64,000 nucleotides of DNA, taken from Bibersteinia trehalosi (GTDB lineage: Bacteria; Pseudomonadota; Gammaproteobacteria; Enterobacterales; Pasteurellaceae). Shown here piece by piece: positions 9,562-19,508 of this stretch. A program made the position numbers and the translations under genes. Within the stretch, counting starts at the first letter, position 1. The number at the start of each line of letters is the position of its first letter. The DNA is taken from NCBI RefSeq assembly GCF_004346205.1, contig NZ_SMAM01000006.1:102839-166838 (forward strand), read 5' to 3'. The notes under the pieces are model-generated. The model saw nothing but the letters and a program-made list of their open reading frames with translations. It was not told the DNA's origin and did no database searches.

Positions 9562-9921
9562 TTATTTTGCCAACATTGCACCAAGTGGTTCACCCCCGAC
9601 TAAATGCATATGAATATGGAATACTTCCTGCCCACCATGTTTGTTGCAATTCATAATTAAGCGATAGCCATCTTCCGCGATTCCTTCTTGCTGAGCGATT
9701 TTTGCAGCGACGGTGAATAAGCGTCCAAGTGCTTGCTCGTCTTCACTGCTTACATGATTCACGGTTGGAATAAATTTGTTTGGGATAATTAAAATATGCG
9801 TTTTTGCTTGTGGGGCAATATCTCGGAATGCGGTTACAAGCTCATCTTGATAGACAATATTCGCCGGAATTTCTTTACGAATAATTTTACTAAAAATAGT
9901 TTCTGGGTATTCGGTTGTCAT
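9562..9921 (-). CDS. hinT: HinT, purine nucleoside phosphoramidase
   Basis: 119 residues of the histidine-triad family. The HIHMHLVGG triad at about residues 102-110 is the nucleotide-binding catalytic site, and [18 protein letters not shown] is the usual start. It hydrolyses AMP-lysine and related phosphoramidates in the cytoplasm. Its stop and the ycfL start are a base apart. Confidence 0.95.
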   Translation of the reverse strand: MTTEYPETIFSKIIRKEIPANIVYQDELVTAFRDIAPQAKTHILIIPNKFIPTVNHVSSEDEQALGRLFTVAAKIAQQEGIAEDGYRLIMNCNKHGGQEVFHIHMHLVGGEPLGAMLAK

Positions 9922-9943
9922 AATCGATCCTTTTTAAATTAAA

Positions 9944-10009
9944 CAAGCGGTATGATTTTGCTTGTTTTTTACAAAATTTGCAAAAATTTCTGTCATTATG
10001 ACCGCTTGT
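9944..10009 (-). terminator. Inverted uptake-signal pair between the methyltransferase-like gene and hinT
   Basis: ACAAGCGGT (9944-9952) and ACCGCTTGT (10001-10009) are exact inverted Apl-type uptake signals with A/T-rich arms (attttgc / gcaaaaat). They lie 6 bases after the stop of the 10015-10455 gene and may end its transcript. Confidence 0.5.
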
Positions 10010-10014
10010 AAACA

Positions 10015-10455
10015 CTATAACCAGCGTCTTACATGAGCTTGATAGTCTAGATAGGCTTGCCCAAATTTTGCTTGCAGAATGCGTTCTTCAGGAAGAATTT
10101 GAAAATGTGTGATATAAGCAACAAATCCCCAAATAAAGAGTATGCCAAATGGATTTGCCTGCCATAGTGAAATAGCGAGCAAATAGCAAGCAAGGCTTAA
10201 ATACATTGGGTTACGGCTAAAACGATAAACTCCTGTTGTTGCAAGGGTACGCGTATTATTTGGCTTCAATGGGTTAATCGTGGTTTTTTGCTGCCAAAAA
10301 GCCCACAAGCTGGCAAGATCAAGATATAGTCCAGCTAGAATTAGCAAAGCGGCTAACAATTGGAGTAACAGGAGCGTTGGACAAGGTGAAGGTAAGCAAT
10401 AGATAGTAATTGCGCACAAGATAAAGATAAGCGGTGGCGGGAGCTTGAGTTCCAT
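10015..10455 (-). CDS. Isoprenylcysteine/phospholipid methyltransferase-like membrane protein
   Basis: 146 residues with about four hydrophobic segments and the C-terminal signature of the ICMT/PEMT-like family: RNPMYLSL, then PEERILQAKFGQAYLDY and VRRWL. These bind S-adenosylmethionine at the membrane face. The bacterial substrate is unknown, so methyltransferase activity is an inference from fold. It begins 3 bases after the end of ygfA and is probably co-transcribed with it. Confidence 0.75.
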   Translation of the reverse strand: MELKLPPPLIFILCAITIYCLPSPCPTLLLLQLLAALLILAGLYLDLASLWAFWQQKTTINPLKPNNTRTLATTGVYRFSRNPMYLSLACYLLAISLWQANPFGILFIWGFVAYITHFQILPEERILQAKFGQAYLDYQAHVRRWL

Positions 10456-10458
10456 AAT

Positions 10459-11055
10459 TTATCCTAGCAAAATGTGTTTTAAAGGGACATCCCAACTTTG
10501 TGTTGGTAATTGTTCAATACATTGGCAGCAATGGGCAAGCCCTACTGTCACGGCATTTGGCATCTGCGCAAGTGTTCGGTCATAAAAGCCGCCTCCCATT
10601 CCTAGCCGATTATGCTGTTTGTCGCAGGCAACTAGCGGTACAAAAATCAAATCAATCTCTGATAATGGCACAATTTTTTGTACATTTAGTTTGGGTTCTA
10701 AAATAGCAAAACGATTTTTATGTAAATCTTGTTCTGATGAGTAGGCAAAAAATTGTAGATGATTTGGCGTGAAAGGATGCAACACTGGCAAACAGCAGCG
10801 GATAGACTGATTTTGCAGGAATTCAAGGATTGCTAGAGGGGAAATTTCACCGTTAAAAGGCAGATAAAGCGCCACCGTGGATGGGTGATAATGTTGAAAT
10901 AATTCAATGGCTTGGTGCAAAACAGTTTGTGCGGCTTGCGCTTGCTCAATATCAGATAAGGCAAGGCGTTTAGCTCGCATTGTTTGGCGCAAATTTTTGT
11001 AGATTTCTAACTGATTTTGACCGCTTGCGGTCATGTGAAAGGCATTTTTAGACAT
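10459..11055 (-). CDS. ygfA: 5-formyltetrahydrofolate cyclo-ligase
   Basis: 198 residues from the ATG at 11055 (MSKNAFHMTASGQNQ). A start at MTASGQNQ is also possible, and a longer frame would run into 6S RNA. It converts 5-formyl-THF to 5,10-methenyl-THF with ATP. Family features are RQTMRAKRLAL near the start, PFNGEI in the middle and the LGMGGGFYDRTL signature. Directly downstream of 6S RNA and near zapA, the same order as E. coli zapA-ssrS-ygfA, so its message is likely read through from ssrS. Confidence 0.92.
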   Translation of the reverse strand: MSKNAFHMTASGQNQLEIYKNLRQTMRAKRLALSDIEQAQAAQTVLHQAIELFQHYHPSTVALYLPFNGEISPLAILEFLQNQSIRCCLPVLHPFTPNHLQFFAYSSEQDLHKNRFAILEPKLNVQKIVPLSEIDLIFVPLVACDKQHNRLGMGGGFYDRTLAQMPNAVTVGLAHCCQCIEQLPTQSWDVPLKHILLG

Positions 11056-11061
11056 AAAAAA

Positions 11062-11240
11062 GACCCGAAGTGCCGTTACCAGTAATGGTCCTTGAACCAG
11101 ACGGTTCAAGGGAGCCGGACGTAACCATTTTTAGGCTTCTCGCAAGCGAGCCTGCTCACCAACAGTTTAATATCCAGCTCAGGGAGATTTTAATATCGGC
11201 TCAGGGACGTAACTCGCAACGCACACCTCAGGCGAAATAA
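11062..11240 (-). ncRNA. ssrS: 6S RNA
   Basis: About 180 nt on the minus strand between zapA and ygfA, its conserved location. The ends pair (gcctgaggtgtgc with gcacttcgggtc) to close the long rod. Inner landmarks match E. coli 6S: ccctgagccgatatt, gttggtgagca, gagaagcct and the ccttgaacc/ggttcaagg hairpin. 6S RNA mimics an open promoter and sequesters sigma-70 polymerase in stationary phase. Ends are approximate to a few bases; a T-run follows at 11056-11061 on the minus strand. Confidence 0.92.
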
Positions 11241-11301
11241 ATAGTAACGGAATTTATATTTTTTTCCTAGTCTTGACACTAAGAAAATTTAGAAAATTTG
11301 A

Positions 11302-11631
11302 TTATTCGTTAGTTTCTTGTCCAATCGAAACGCTTTCATCACCGCTTGATTGAAATTTATGTAACGAGCTATCTAGTTGAGCAATACATGCTTCGAGCAC
11401 ATTTTTATTTTCAGCATTTTTGCGCTGTTCTTGCTCTAATTCATAATTTAAATTTAAGGCAACGATAGATAACACTTTTTCAAGTTGGATAATGCCAGAT
11501 TGCTCTTTTAATATCCCTACTTTTTCTTCCAAGCGCTGCGCAGAAGCTCGCAAGCTTTCTTGTTGTTCTGGTGGGCAATATAAACGTAGCACCTGACCAA
11601 ATAGCGATAATTCAATATTATTCTTCGACAT
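11302..11631 (-). CDS. zapA: ZapA, FtsZ-ring associated protein
   Basis: 109 residues from the ATG at 11631 (MSKNNIELSLFGQVLRLYCP). The upstream in-frame ATG at 11700 overlaps the ygfB promoter region and is unlikely. It has a globular N-terminal domain and a long C-terminal coiled coil (LEQEQRKNAENKNVLEACIA). ZapA crosslinks FtsZ filaments at mid-cell. Divergent from ygfB and upstream of 6S RNA, as in E. coli. Confidence 0.93.
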   Translation of the reverse strand: MSKNNIELSLFGQVLRLYCPPEQQESLRASAQRLEEKVGILKEQSGIIQLEKVLSIVALNLNYELEQEQRKNAENKNVLEACIAQLDSSLHKFQSSGDESVSIGQETNE

Positions 11632-11703
11632 TGTCGGGAAATCCTCACTAAAGCAAAAATTTTTGCTATTATGCCACCCTTTGTATAAATCACAAAACAA
11701 GCT

Positions 11704-12258
11704 ATGACGATTTCAACCCAAAGTGAATTTTCTCAATTAATCAAAACCTTAGCCATTGATTACTCTGCTGCAGAGTTTCACGGTTTTTTAAGTGGCTTAA
11801 TCGCAGGGGGGATTCAAGATGATTCTTGGCAAACTTTAACGTATCAATTTACCAATGATGGACACGCTTTTTCACAAACCTCACTAAAAGCACTCAGTGA
11901 ATTTTATCAACAACTTAGTGAAAGCTTTGATCAAGCGAATACGCTTTTCTCGCTTTGGCAGGTGGATAATGATGATGCTTTTGCACTTGCAGAGGGGATT
12001 GCTGAGTGGACAAGCCACTTTTTACTTGGATTAGGTTTGGCACAGCCACAATTAAGCCAAGAGACCGATGAAGTAGGTGAAGCAATTGACGATCTAGATG
12101 AAATTGCGAAACTTGGCTACGATGAAAATGATGATAAGGATGAACTACTGGAAGCTGCAGAAGAAATCATTGAATATCTGCGAGTGGTTGCGCTATTTTT
12201 ACATTCGCATTTTGGCAAACCAACAATGCTTCATGAAGAGAAGCCAAGTATTCATTAA
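11704..12258 (+). CDS. ygfB: YgfB/UPF0149 family protein
   Basis: 184 residues, acidic and mostly helical. The N-terminal FHGFLSGLIAGG pattern and C-terminal EAAEEIIEYLRVVALFLHS are typical of YgfB. Divergent from zapA, its conserved neighbour. In E. coli the family is linked to growth and antibiotic-response control, with no established enzymatic activity. Confidence 0.88.
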   Translation: MTISTQSEFSQLIKTLAIDYSAAEFHGFLSGLIAGGIQDDSWQTLTYQFTNDGHAFSQTSLKALSEFYQQLSESFDQANTLFSLWQVDNDDAFALAEGIAEWTSHFLLGLGLAQPQLSQETDEVGEAIDDLDEIAKLGYDENDDKDELLEAAEEIIEYLRVVALFLHSHFGKPTMLHEEKPSIH

Positions 12259-12262
12259 TGAT

Positions 12263-12293
12263 AAAAAAGCAGATCACCATGTGATCTGCTTTT
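12263..12293. terminator. Bidirectional terminator between ygfB and rlmN
   Basis: gcagatcac (12269-12277) / gtgatctgc (12281-12289), with A residues on the left and T residues on the right, so it can stop transcripts from both converging genes. Confidence 0.85.
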
Positions 12294-12299
12294 GCTTTG

Positions 12300-13457
12300 T
12301 TAATTGGCTTGTACGGCAATGTTCTCGCCAAATTTACGTTTTTCCATCGTACGCTTAGTACGGTCGATTACGTCTCCTGCCAACTGCCCACACGCTGCAT
12401 CAATATCATCACCACGTGTTTTACGCACGGTCACAGTGAAGCCGTATTCCATCAAGGTTTTTTGGAAGCGGTCGATACGCGTATTCGAGCTTTTCGCATA
12501 AGGAGCTTCTGGGAACGGATTCCACGGAATTAAGTTAATTTTACTTGGTGTATTTTTCAATACTTCCGCAAGTTGATGGGCATGTTCTACGCCATCGTTT
12601 ACTTGGTTGAGCATCACATACTCAATGGTGACCTTACCGTGGTTAGCATTGGAAACTTCCAAGTATTTGTTGATGCTCTCAATCAACATCGCAATGTTGT
12701 ATTTTTTATTGAGCGGAATTAACTCATTACGCAGTTCATCGTTCGGAGCGTGTAGCGAAATCGCCAGTGCGACATCAATCATTTCCCGCATTTTATCCAA
12801 CGCTGGCACAACACCCGAAGTAGAAAGCGTTACACGGCGTTTAGATAAACCATAAGCAAAATCATCAAGCATAATTTCCATAGCGGGAATCACGTTATTC
12901 ATATTGAGCAAAGGTTCACCCATACCCATCATCACCACATTGGTAATAGGGCGAATGCCGGTTACACCAAAATTACCGATAATTTTAGATGCACGCCACA
13001 CTTGCCCGATAATTTCCGACACGCTTAAATTACGGTTAAAACCTTGTTGAGCGGTTGAACAGAATGTACATGCCAACGCACAGCCCACTTGAGAAGAGAC
13101 ACAGAGTGTTGCACGGTCATCTTCTGGAATGTAAACGGTTTCGATCTGTTGATCACCCACCCACATTGCCCATTTAATCGTACCATCGCTTGAACGCTGT
13201 TCCACAGCAATTTCAGGGGCTTTAATTTCCGCAATACTTTTTAATTTTTCACGCAACTTTTTGTTGATGTTAGTCATATTGTCGAAATTATCTTCGCCAA
13301 AATGGTAGATCCATTTCATTAGCTGATCGGCACGAAACGGCTTTTCCCCCATGTCAGCAAATAATTCTCGCATCTGCTGACGGTTTAAATTAAGTAAATT
13401 GATTTTTTCTTTTGTTTCAGATACAGCCGTTTGGCTGCCACATTGAGTTTCAGACAT
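12300..13457 (-). CDS. rlmN: RlmN, 23S rRNA/tRNA adenine-C2 methyltransferase
   Basis: 385 residues. The radical-SAM iron-sulfur motif is visible as CALACTFC (Cys126, 130, 133), with [11 protein letters not shown] downstream and a conserved cysteine in [14 protein letters not shown] near the end, which carries the transferred methyl group. It methylates A2503 of 23S rRNA and A37 of some tRNAs. Confidence 0.96.
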   Translation of the reverse strand: MSETQCGSQTAVSETKEKINLLNLNRQQMRELFADMGEKPFRADQLMKWIYHFGEDNFDNMTNINKKLREKLKSIAEIKAPEIAVEQRSSDGTIKWAMWVGDQQIETVYIPEDDRATLCVSSQVGCALACTFCSTAQQGFNRNLSVSEIIGQVWRASKIIGNFGVTGIRPITNVVMMGMGEPLLNMNNVIPAMEIMLDDFAYGLSKRRVTLSTSGVVPALDKMREMIDVALAISLHAPNDELRNELIPLNKKYNIAMLIESINKYLEVSNANHGKVTIEYVMLNQVNDGVEHAHQLAEVLKNTPSKINLIPWNPFPEAPYAKSSNTRIDRFQKTLMEYGFTVTVRKTRGDDIDAACGQLAGDVIDRTKRTMEKRKFGENIAVQAN

Positions 13458-13502
13458 TGATGAGCCTCGTTATTACACGGATTATGGCAAAAGGTAAGTT
13501 TT

Positions 13503-13530
13503 GCAAAAAAAGCGGTATTTTGTACCGCTT
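13503..13530 (-). terminator. Compact uptake-signal hairpin upstream of rlmN
   Basis: aagcggta (13510-13517) and taccgctt (13523-13530) pair around a 5-base loop; on the minus strand a T-run follows. It lies before the rlmN start, not after a gene, so its role is uncertain; it may just be a close pair of uptake signals. Confidence 0.4.
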
Positions 13531-13594
13531 GTAAAAAAAGAGCGTGGATTGTACAGTTCTTACAGTGATTATGCTAGAAAAAAGCAAAAAATAT

Positions 13595-13623
13595 TTGCAT
13601 TTTTTAAATATTAGGCGTATTGT
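13595..13623 (+). promoter_or_regulatory. Probable his operon promoter
   Basis: TTGCAT (13595-13600), 17-bp spacer, TATTGT (13618-13623), about 30 bases before the leader peptide ATG. Confidence 0.5.
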
Positions 13624-13652
13624 CGCAAACGTTTTCTTTGGAGTAATAAATT

Positions 13653-13697
13653 ATGATTTCTATGTTTAGCCATCATCATCACCATATCCCTGAATAA
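13653..13697 (+). CDS. hisL: his operon leader peptide
   Basis: A 14-codon frame, MISMFSHHHHHIPE, with five consecutive histidine codons, preceded by ggagtaat. In classical his attenuation, ribosome stalling at these codons when charged tRNA-His is scarce prevents formation of the downstream terminator. Position before hisG and its terminator leaves little doubt. Confidence 0.93.
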   Translation: MISMFSHHHHHIPE

Positions 13698-13761
13698 TCT
13701 TTCAGGCATTTGGTGTGCTTGGAAGATATCTTCCGAGCAACGTAACTCCAAAAGCAATTAC

Positions 13762-13794
13762 ACCCCTCGGAAGGTCACTTTCGAGGGGTTTTTC
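13762..13794 (+). terminator. his attenuator terminator
   Basis: acccctcg (13762-13769) pairs with cgaggggt (13782-13789) and is followed by T residues, 27 bases before hisG. An alternative pairing is visible upstream in 13700-13760 (ggaagatatcttcc), as expected for competing attenuator structures. Confidence 0.88.
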
Positions 13795-13820
13795 TTTATC
13801 TATAACTAGCAGGGAAAAAT

Positions 13821-14717
13821 ATGCAGAACACAAGATTACGTATTGCGTTACAGAAAAAAGGGCGATTAAGCCAAGATTGCAATGAATTGCTGAAACAATG
13901 TGGGGTAAAAATTAATTGGAATGAGCAACGTTTGATTGCCTATTCCGAAAATCTCCCTATCGAAATTTTGCGTGTGCGTGATGACGATATTCCAGGCCTA
14001 GTGTTTGACGGCGTGGTGGATCTCGGCATTATCGGCGAGAACGTGCTGGAAGAAGAGGAACTGGGGCGTATTGCGGCTGGTGAGAAAGTGGCGTACAAAA
14101 AACTGCGTCAGCTAGATTTCGGCGGCTGCCGTTTGTCGTTGGCGATTGAGCGTGAGCGTGCTTACCACAGCGTGCAAGATCTTGCCAACGCCCGTATCGC
14201 CACCAGTTATCCCAATTTACTCCGCCGTTATATGCAGGAAAAAGGCGTGCCGTTTAAAAACTGTTTGCTGAACGGCTCGGTGGAAGTCGCGCCAAGTGCT
14301 GGGTTGGCAAGTGCCATTTGTGATCTCGTTTCCTCAGGTGCGACGCTGGAAGCCAACGGCTTGAAAGAAGTGGAAGTGATTTATCGCTCCAAAGCCTGTT
14401 TAATCCAACGTCAAGAAGCGCTTTGTGCAGAAAAACAGGCGTTGGTGGATAAGCTCCTCACCCGTATTCAAGGCGTGCAACAAGCCGCTGAAAGCAAATA
14501 CATTATGCTCCATGCGCCGAAAGATCGCCTCGCTGAAATTACGGCTCTGTTACCCGGAGTAGAAAACCCTACAATCCTACCGCTCGCCAGCGATGCCAGC
14601 CGTGTGGCAATGCACGTTGTCAGCCAAGAAAATCTGTTCTGGGAAACCATGGAGCGGCTGAAAGAGGCTGGTGCAAGTTCGATTTTGGTGTTGCCGATAG
14701 AGAAGATGATGGAATAG
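13821..14717 (+). CDS. hisG: ATP phosphoribosyltransferase
   Basis: 298 residues, the long form of HisG with a C-terminal regulatory domain. It joins ATP and PRPP, the first and feedback-controlled step of histidine synthesis. Recognisable pieces are [32 protein letters not shown] and the PRPP region [18 protein letters not shown]. The third-codon positions look richer in G+C than in genes outside the his region. Confidence 0.96.
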   Translation: MQNTRLRIALQKKGRLSQDCNELLKQCGVKINWNEQRLIAYSENLPIEILRVRDDDIPGLVFDGVVDLGIIGENVLEEEELGRIAAGEKVAYKKLRQLDFGGCRLSLAIERERAYHSVQDLANARIATSYPNLLRRYMQEKGVPFKNCLLNGSVEVAPSAGLASAICDLVSSGATLEANGLKEVEVIYRSKACLIQRQEALCAEKQALVDKLLTRIQGVQQAAESKYIMLHAPKDRLAEITALLPGVENPTILPLASDASRVAMHVVSQENLFWETMERLKEAGASSILVLPIEKMME

Positions 14718-14728
14718 TGCCAAACGTT

Positions 14729-14840
14729 CCCTCTCCCGTTTACGGGAGAGGGTTAGGGAGAGGGTAATTCTATCTATAAGCTCCCTCCCTCCGAAAGTCT
14801 ACGACTTTCTCCTCCCTCTCCCACAAGTGGGCGAGGGGAG
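14729..14840 (+). repeat. Orphan palindromic repeat of the DUF559-element type
   Basis: Between hisG and hisD. Starts with a perfect palindrome (ccctctccc at 14729-14737 paired with gggagaggg), then gttagggagaggg, then ctccctcc, a cgaaagtc-tac-gacttt-like palindrome, and ends ctcccacaagtgggcgagggg. The same building blocks flank the DUF559 gene at 22271-22810, but no ORF is present here. A short ccccatttgtgtgggg hairpin (14855-14870) follows, just before the hisD ribosome binding site. Confidence 0.75.
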
Positions 14841-14883
14841 CCAGAACAACGAAACCCCATTTGTGTGGGGAAGGAGAAAAAAT

Positions 14884-16164
14884 ATGCAAACCCTCATTTG
14901 GAACCAATTATCCCCCACTGAACAACAAAGCGCTTTGGCGCGCCCTGCCATTTCTGCCTCCAATGAGCTGAAAAGTGCGGTAGAAAATATCTTAGATTTG
15001 GTGAAAACCCAAGGCGACAAAGCGCTTTTTGACTTGACCGCCAAGTTCGACAAAACCCAACTTTCAAGCCTCGCCGTATCTGCCGAGCAAATTCAAGCAG
15101 CGTGTGAGCGAGTATCCCCCGAGCTGAAAACCGCCATTGCCAATGCCAAAGCCAACATCACCACTTTCCACGAGGCGCAAAAGCCGCAAGAGGTAGACAT
15201 TGAAACTCAAGCAGGCGTGCGCTGCCAAGTGCTGACAAGGGCGATTGAAAAAGTCGGCTTGTATATTCCGGGAGGTTCTGCGCCTTTATTTTCAACCGTG
15301 TTGATGCTTGCCGTGCCTGCCAAAATCGCAGGTTGCAAGAAAATTGTACTTTGCACACCGCCACCGATTGCAGACGAAATTCTCTACACCGCATGGCTTT
15401 GTGGCGTGGACACCATTTATGCGGTGGGCGGTGCACAGGCGATTGCGGGTATGGCATTCGGTACAGAAAGCGTGACCAAAGTAGACAAAATTTTCGGGCC
15501 GGGCAATGCATTCGTCACCGAAGCCAAACGCCAAGTCAGCCAACGATTTGACGGCGCAGCCATTGATATGCCTGCAGGGCCTTCGGAAGTGCTGGTGATT
15601 GCCAACGAATACGCCGACCCTGATTTTGTGGCAAGCGATCTGCTCTCCCAAGCCGAACACGGTGCGGACAGCCAAGTGATGCTCGTGACCGACAGCCTCG
15701 AACTTGCCGAAAAAACCAAGCAATCCATTGAACGTCTGCTTGCAGATTTACCTCGTAAAGAGACCGCTTGCAAAGCGCTTTCCCACAGTCGCATCATCGT
15801 GGCGGACGACCTCTACCAATGCGCCCAAATCAGCAACGCCTATGCGCCCGAACACCTTGTGGTACAAATCGAAAACCCACGCAATCTGCTTGGCTGGCTG
15901 GATAACGCAGGCTCGATTTTCTTAGGAGCGTACAGCCCTGAAAGTATGGGTGATTACGCCAGCGGCACCAACCATGTTCTGCCCACCTACGGCTATACCC
16001 GCACCTATTCCAGCCTTGGGCTTGCGGATTTCAGTAAACGTATGACCGTGCAAGAACTCACCCCGCAAGGCTTCAAAGCGCTTGCCCCAACGGTGATGGC
16101 AATGGCACAGGCAGAACAACTTGATGCGCATAAATTGGCGGTAGAAGTCAGATTAGCCAAATGA
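14884..16164 (+). CDS. hisD: Histidinol dehydrogenase
   Basis: 426 residues from the ATG at 14884, preceded by aaggag. An earlier in-frame ATG (14827) would translate the palindromic repeat. HisD carries out the last two oxidations from histidinol to histidine with NAD and zinc. Signatures are [39 protein letters not shown] and [13 protein letters not shown]. An exact Hin-type uptake signal AAGTGCGGT lies at 14973-14981. The stop is followed within 3 bases by a palindromic repeat. Confidence 0.95.
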   Translation: MQTLIWNQLSPTEQQSALARPAISASNELKSAVENILDLVKTQGDKALFDLTAKFDKTQLSSLAVSAEQIQAACERVSPELKTAIANAKANITTFHEAQKPQEVDIETQAGVRCQVLTRAIEKVGLYIPGGSAPLFSTVLMLAVPAKIAGCKKIVLCTPPPIADEILYTAWLCGVDTIYAVGGAQAIAGMAFGTESVTKVDKIFGPGNAFVTEAKRQVSQRFDGAAIDMPAGPSEVLVIANEYADPDFVASDLLSQAEHGADSQVMLVTDSLELAEKTKQSIERLLADLPRKETACKALSHSRIIVADDLYQCAQISNAYAPEHLVVQIENPRNLLGWLDNAGSIFLGAYSPESMGDYASGTNHVLPTYGYTRTYSSLGLADFSKRMTVQELTPQGFKALAPTVMAMAQAEQLDAHKLAVEVRLAK

Positions 16165-16167
16165 GAT

Positions 16168-16271
16168 ACCTAGCACGAGCCGTGCTAGGCTGAATAACCC
16201 GTTGCTTAGCGACAGTTACAAAGAGCCGCAAAGCGGCTCGGATTCACGAACCCCATACGGCTCGTATGGGG
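16168..16271 (+). repeat. Palindromic repeat, variant copy of the IS200-element repeat (copy A)
   Basis: Three palindromes in a row: cctagcacg arms (16169-16189), gagccgc/gcggctc (16223-16239) and ccccatacg/cgtatgggg (16251-16271), joined by linkers with ataaccc and ggatt-cacgaa. The same elements, in shifted order and with base changes that keep the pairing, make up the two repeats around the transposase at 18816-19484. No transposase is present here. Confidence 0.75.
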
Positions 16272-16297
16272 AGAGAAAACAGGCTTCGGAGTAAGCA

Positions 16298-17290
16298 ATG
16301 AGCAATCCAATTGAAATTTACCAAAGCCAAGACGGCAAAACCCAAGTTTCCGTGCAGTTTGACAAGGAAACGGTGTGGCTATCACAGGCGCAAATGGCGA
16401 GTATTTTTGATACTTCTAGCGATAACATCAGCTTGCACTTAAAAAATATTTTTGCCGAAGGTGAGCTTGATGAAAATGCAACTACCGAGGATTTCTCGGT
16501 AGTTCGTCAAGAGGGAAAAAGGCAAGTTACACGACAACTCAAACATTATAACCTTGATGCTATTATTTCGGTGGGCTACCGTGTGAAATCAAGTTCTGCA
16601 ACCCAATTTCGTATTTGGGCAACTGCTCGTCTGAAAGACTATCTGGTAAAAGGCTATGCTCTCAACGAACGCCGTTTGCAGGAACGAGGTATTGAGTTTG
16701 AACAGGTGATTGGTTTGCTCAGTCAAACCCTTGCCAATCAAGCCTTGGTGACGGCAGACGGGCAGGCGGTATTGAACGTTGTGCAAGATTACGCACGCAG
16801 TTGGAGTTTGCTCCAAGCCTATGACGAGCAGAGTTTGCAAAATAATCACCAAAAACAAACGGAGATGATTTCTCTCGATATGGCACAAGTTTGGGCAGCG
16901 ATTGCACAATTAAAACAAACCCTTATCGAAAAAGGCGAGGCAACCGAACTTTTCGGTAATCCTCGTAATGAGGGCTTGGCTTCAGCGGTGGCGACGATTG
17001 AACAAGGTTTTGGTGACGAGTTGTTTTACCCGAATGTCGCCAGCCGTGCCGCCAATTTGCTCTATTTCGTAATTAAAAATCACCCACTCACCGATGGCAA
17101 CAAACGCACAGGATCATTTTTATTTTTGTGGTATTTACGCCTGAACCAGCATTTACTGGCTAAACCGGTGGAACAACTGATTAACGACAATACACTGGTT
17201 GCCTTAGCCTTGTTGGTGGCAGAAAGTTTGCCTGAACAAAAAGAACTGATGATTAAACTGATTGAGCACTTTATTTTATTAAAAGCATAA
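16298..17290 (+). CDS. RhuM-type N-terminal domain fused to a Fic domain
   Basis: 330 residues. Residues about 1-140 match the RhuM family (VWLSQAQMASIFDTSSDNIS, then YNLDAIISVGYRVKS), a DNA-binding-like domain found on islands. The C-terminal third is a Fic/Doc fold with HPLTDGNKRTG at residues 262-272. Fic proteins transfer AMP or other nucleotides to target proteins; the core H..DGNKR is kept. No separate antitoxin gene is evident; the RhuM part or an internal helix may restrain activity. It lies between hisD and hisC after palindromic repeat copy A. Activity and target are unknown. Confidence 0.82.
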   Translation: MSNPIEIYQSQDGKTQVSVQFDKETVWLSQAQMASIFDTSSDNISLHLKNIFAEGELDENATTEDFSVVRQEGKRQVTRQLKHYNLDAIISVGYRVKSSSATQFRIWATARLKDYLVKGYALNERRLQERGIEFEQVIGLLSQTLANQALVTADGQAVLNVVQDYARSWSLLQAYDEQSLQNNHQKQTEMISLDMAQVWAAIAQLKQTLIEKGEATELFGNPRNEGLASAVATIEQGFGDELFYPNVASRAANLLYFVIKNHPLTDGNKRTGSFLFLWYLRLNQHLLAKPVEQLINDNTLVALALLVAESLPEQKELMIKLIEHFILLKA

Positions 17291-17301
17291 CAGGAAAAAA
17301 T

Positions 17302-17742
17302 ATGAGCATTAATATTTCGCCGTTAGCCTCCAAAAATCTCACTGAATGGAAACTATTGTGGCAACAATATTTAGATTTTTATCAAGTGAATTTAGCAGAT
17401 GATATTATTCAATCAACTTGGCAGAAAGTTTCAGAGAGTGAAAATGTAAAGGGATTTGGGGCTTTTGTTGATAACAGAATGGTTGGTTTTGTTCATATTG
17501 TGATTCACCCAAATACTTGGAATTTAACTGAATGCTGTTATTTGGAAGATTTATTTGTTTTAGCTGAATATCGCAACCAAGGCATAGGAAAAGAATTAAT
17601 TGAATATATTTATCGATATGCACAGAAAAAAGGATATAACCGAGTATATTGGGTAACAGATAAAAACAATCATCAAGCACAACAGCTTTATAATAAATTA
17701 GCTAATGATAGCGGTATTATTCAATATCGAAAAAATTTCTAA
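17302..17742 (+). CDS. GNAT-family acetyltransferase
   Basis: 146 residues with the acetyl-CoA-binding motif LFVLAEYRNQGIGKELI (R-x-x-G-x-G) and YNRVYWVTDKNNHQAQQLYN. It sits 11 bases after the RhuM-Fic gene and is probably translated with it, so the two may have arrived together. It is clearly A/T-rich compared with hisC just after it. Substrate unknown. There is no small DNA-binding antitoxin partner as in TacT-type toxins, so I do not call it a toxin. Confidence 0.78.
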   Translation: MSINISPLASKNLTEWKLLWQQYLDFYQVNLADDIIQSTWQKVSESENVKGFGAFVDNRMVGFVHIVIHPNTWNLTECCYLEDLFVLAEYRNQGIGKELIEYIYRYAQKKGYNRVYWVTDKNNHQAQQLYNKLANDSGIIQYRKNF

Positions 17743-17753
17743 ACTATGTATAA

Positions 17754-18915
<1,162 letters not shown>

Positions 18916-18932
18916 ATAGATTGTGAGGCACT

Positions 18933-19373
18933 ATGAGTTACACAAAACTGTATTACCACATCGTTTTCCGTACGTTGCAGAGTGTTCCTGCTATCAATGA
19001 GCAAAACGAAAAAGCGTTGTATCAATACATTTGGGCATTTTGCCAGCAACCAAAATGTACGCTACATCGCATTAACGGAATGCCCGATCATTTGCATTTG
19101 CTGGTGGAAATTCACCCGAGTATGGCAGTATCGGATTTTGTAAAGCAGCTCAAAAATGCCAGTCATGAATGGCTTGAACAGCATAGCGATTGGTTTCCCG
19201 ATTTCTATGCTTGGTCGAAGGGCTACTGTGCTTTGACTTATAGTGAACACGAAAAAGCAAAAATAGTGAATTACATTAAAAATCAGAAGGAGCATCATAA
19301 GAACATTAATTTTGTTGATGAAATGAAAGCCTTGATTGTGGATTTTGATGAATATTTAGAACGAGATTTGTAA
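18933..19373 (+). CDS. tnpA: IS200/RAYT-like Y1 transposase
   Basis: 146 residues. The HUH metal site is DHLHLL (His53, His55) and the nicking tyrosine is Tyr114 in VNYIKNQKEHH, both intact. The start SYTKLYYHIVFRT is typical of the IS200-type TnpA subgroup common in solitary copies. It has a good ribosome binding site (gagg). It probably cuts and joins the hairpin ends as single-stranded DNA. Whether it is a self-moving IS or a domesticated REP-associated transposase depends on how many repeat copies the genome carries. Confidence 0.88.
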   Translation: MSYTKLYYHIVFRTLQSVPAINEQNEKALYQYIWAFCQQPKCTLHRINGMPDHLHLLVEIHPSMAVSDFVKQLKNASHEWLEQHSDWFPDFYAWSKGYCALTYSEHEKAKIVNYIKNQKEHHKNINFVDEMKALIVDFDEYLERDL

Positions 19374-19384
19374 CCAATAAAAGA

Positions 19385-19484
19385 GAGCTACGGAGTAGCT
19401 CAGATTAAAGAACCCCGTACGGCTCGTACGGGGTGCCTAGGACGAGTCGTCCTAGGCTCGCTAAACCCAGTCGCTTTGCGACTG
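19385..19484 (+). repeat. Right palindromic repeat of the IS200-like element (copy C)
   Basis: Same four palindromes and order as copy B, starting gagctac-gga-gtagctc at 19385 and ending cagtcgc-ttt-gcgactg at 19484. A normal hisB ribosome binding site (caggag) follows within 15 bases. Confidence 0.88.
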
Positions 19485-19508
19485 ACACAATGAATACAGG
19501 AGAAAAAC

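Noticed and set aside
15158-16131. Several long frames opposite hisD and neighbouring his genes
   Set aside because: They overlap well-supported his genes, have no ribosome binding sites, and arise from the G/C-rich third codon positions.
17302-17742. GNAT protein as a TacT-type toxin
   Set aside because: TacT toxins pair with a small DNA-binding antitoxin gene; none lies next to this gene.
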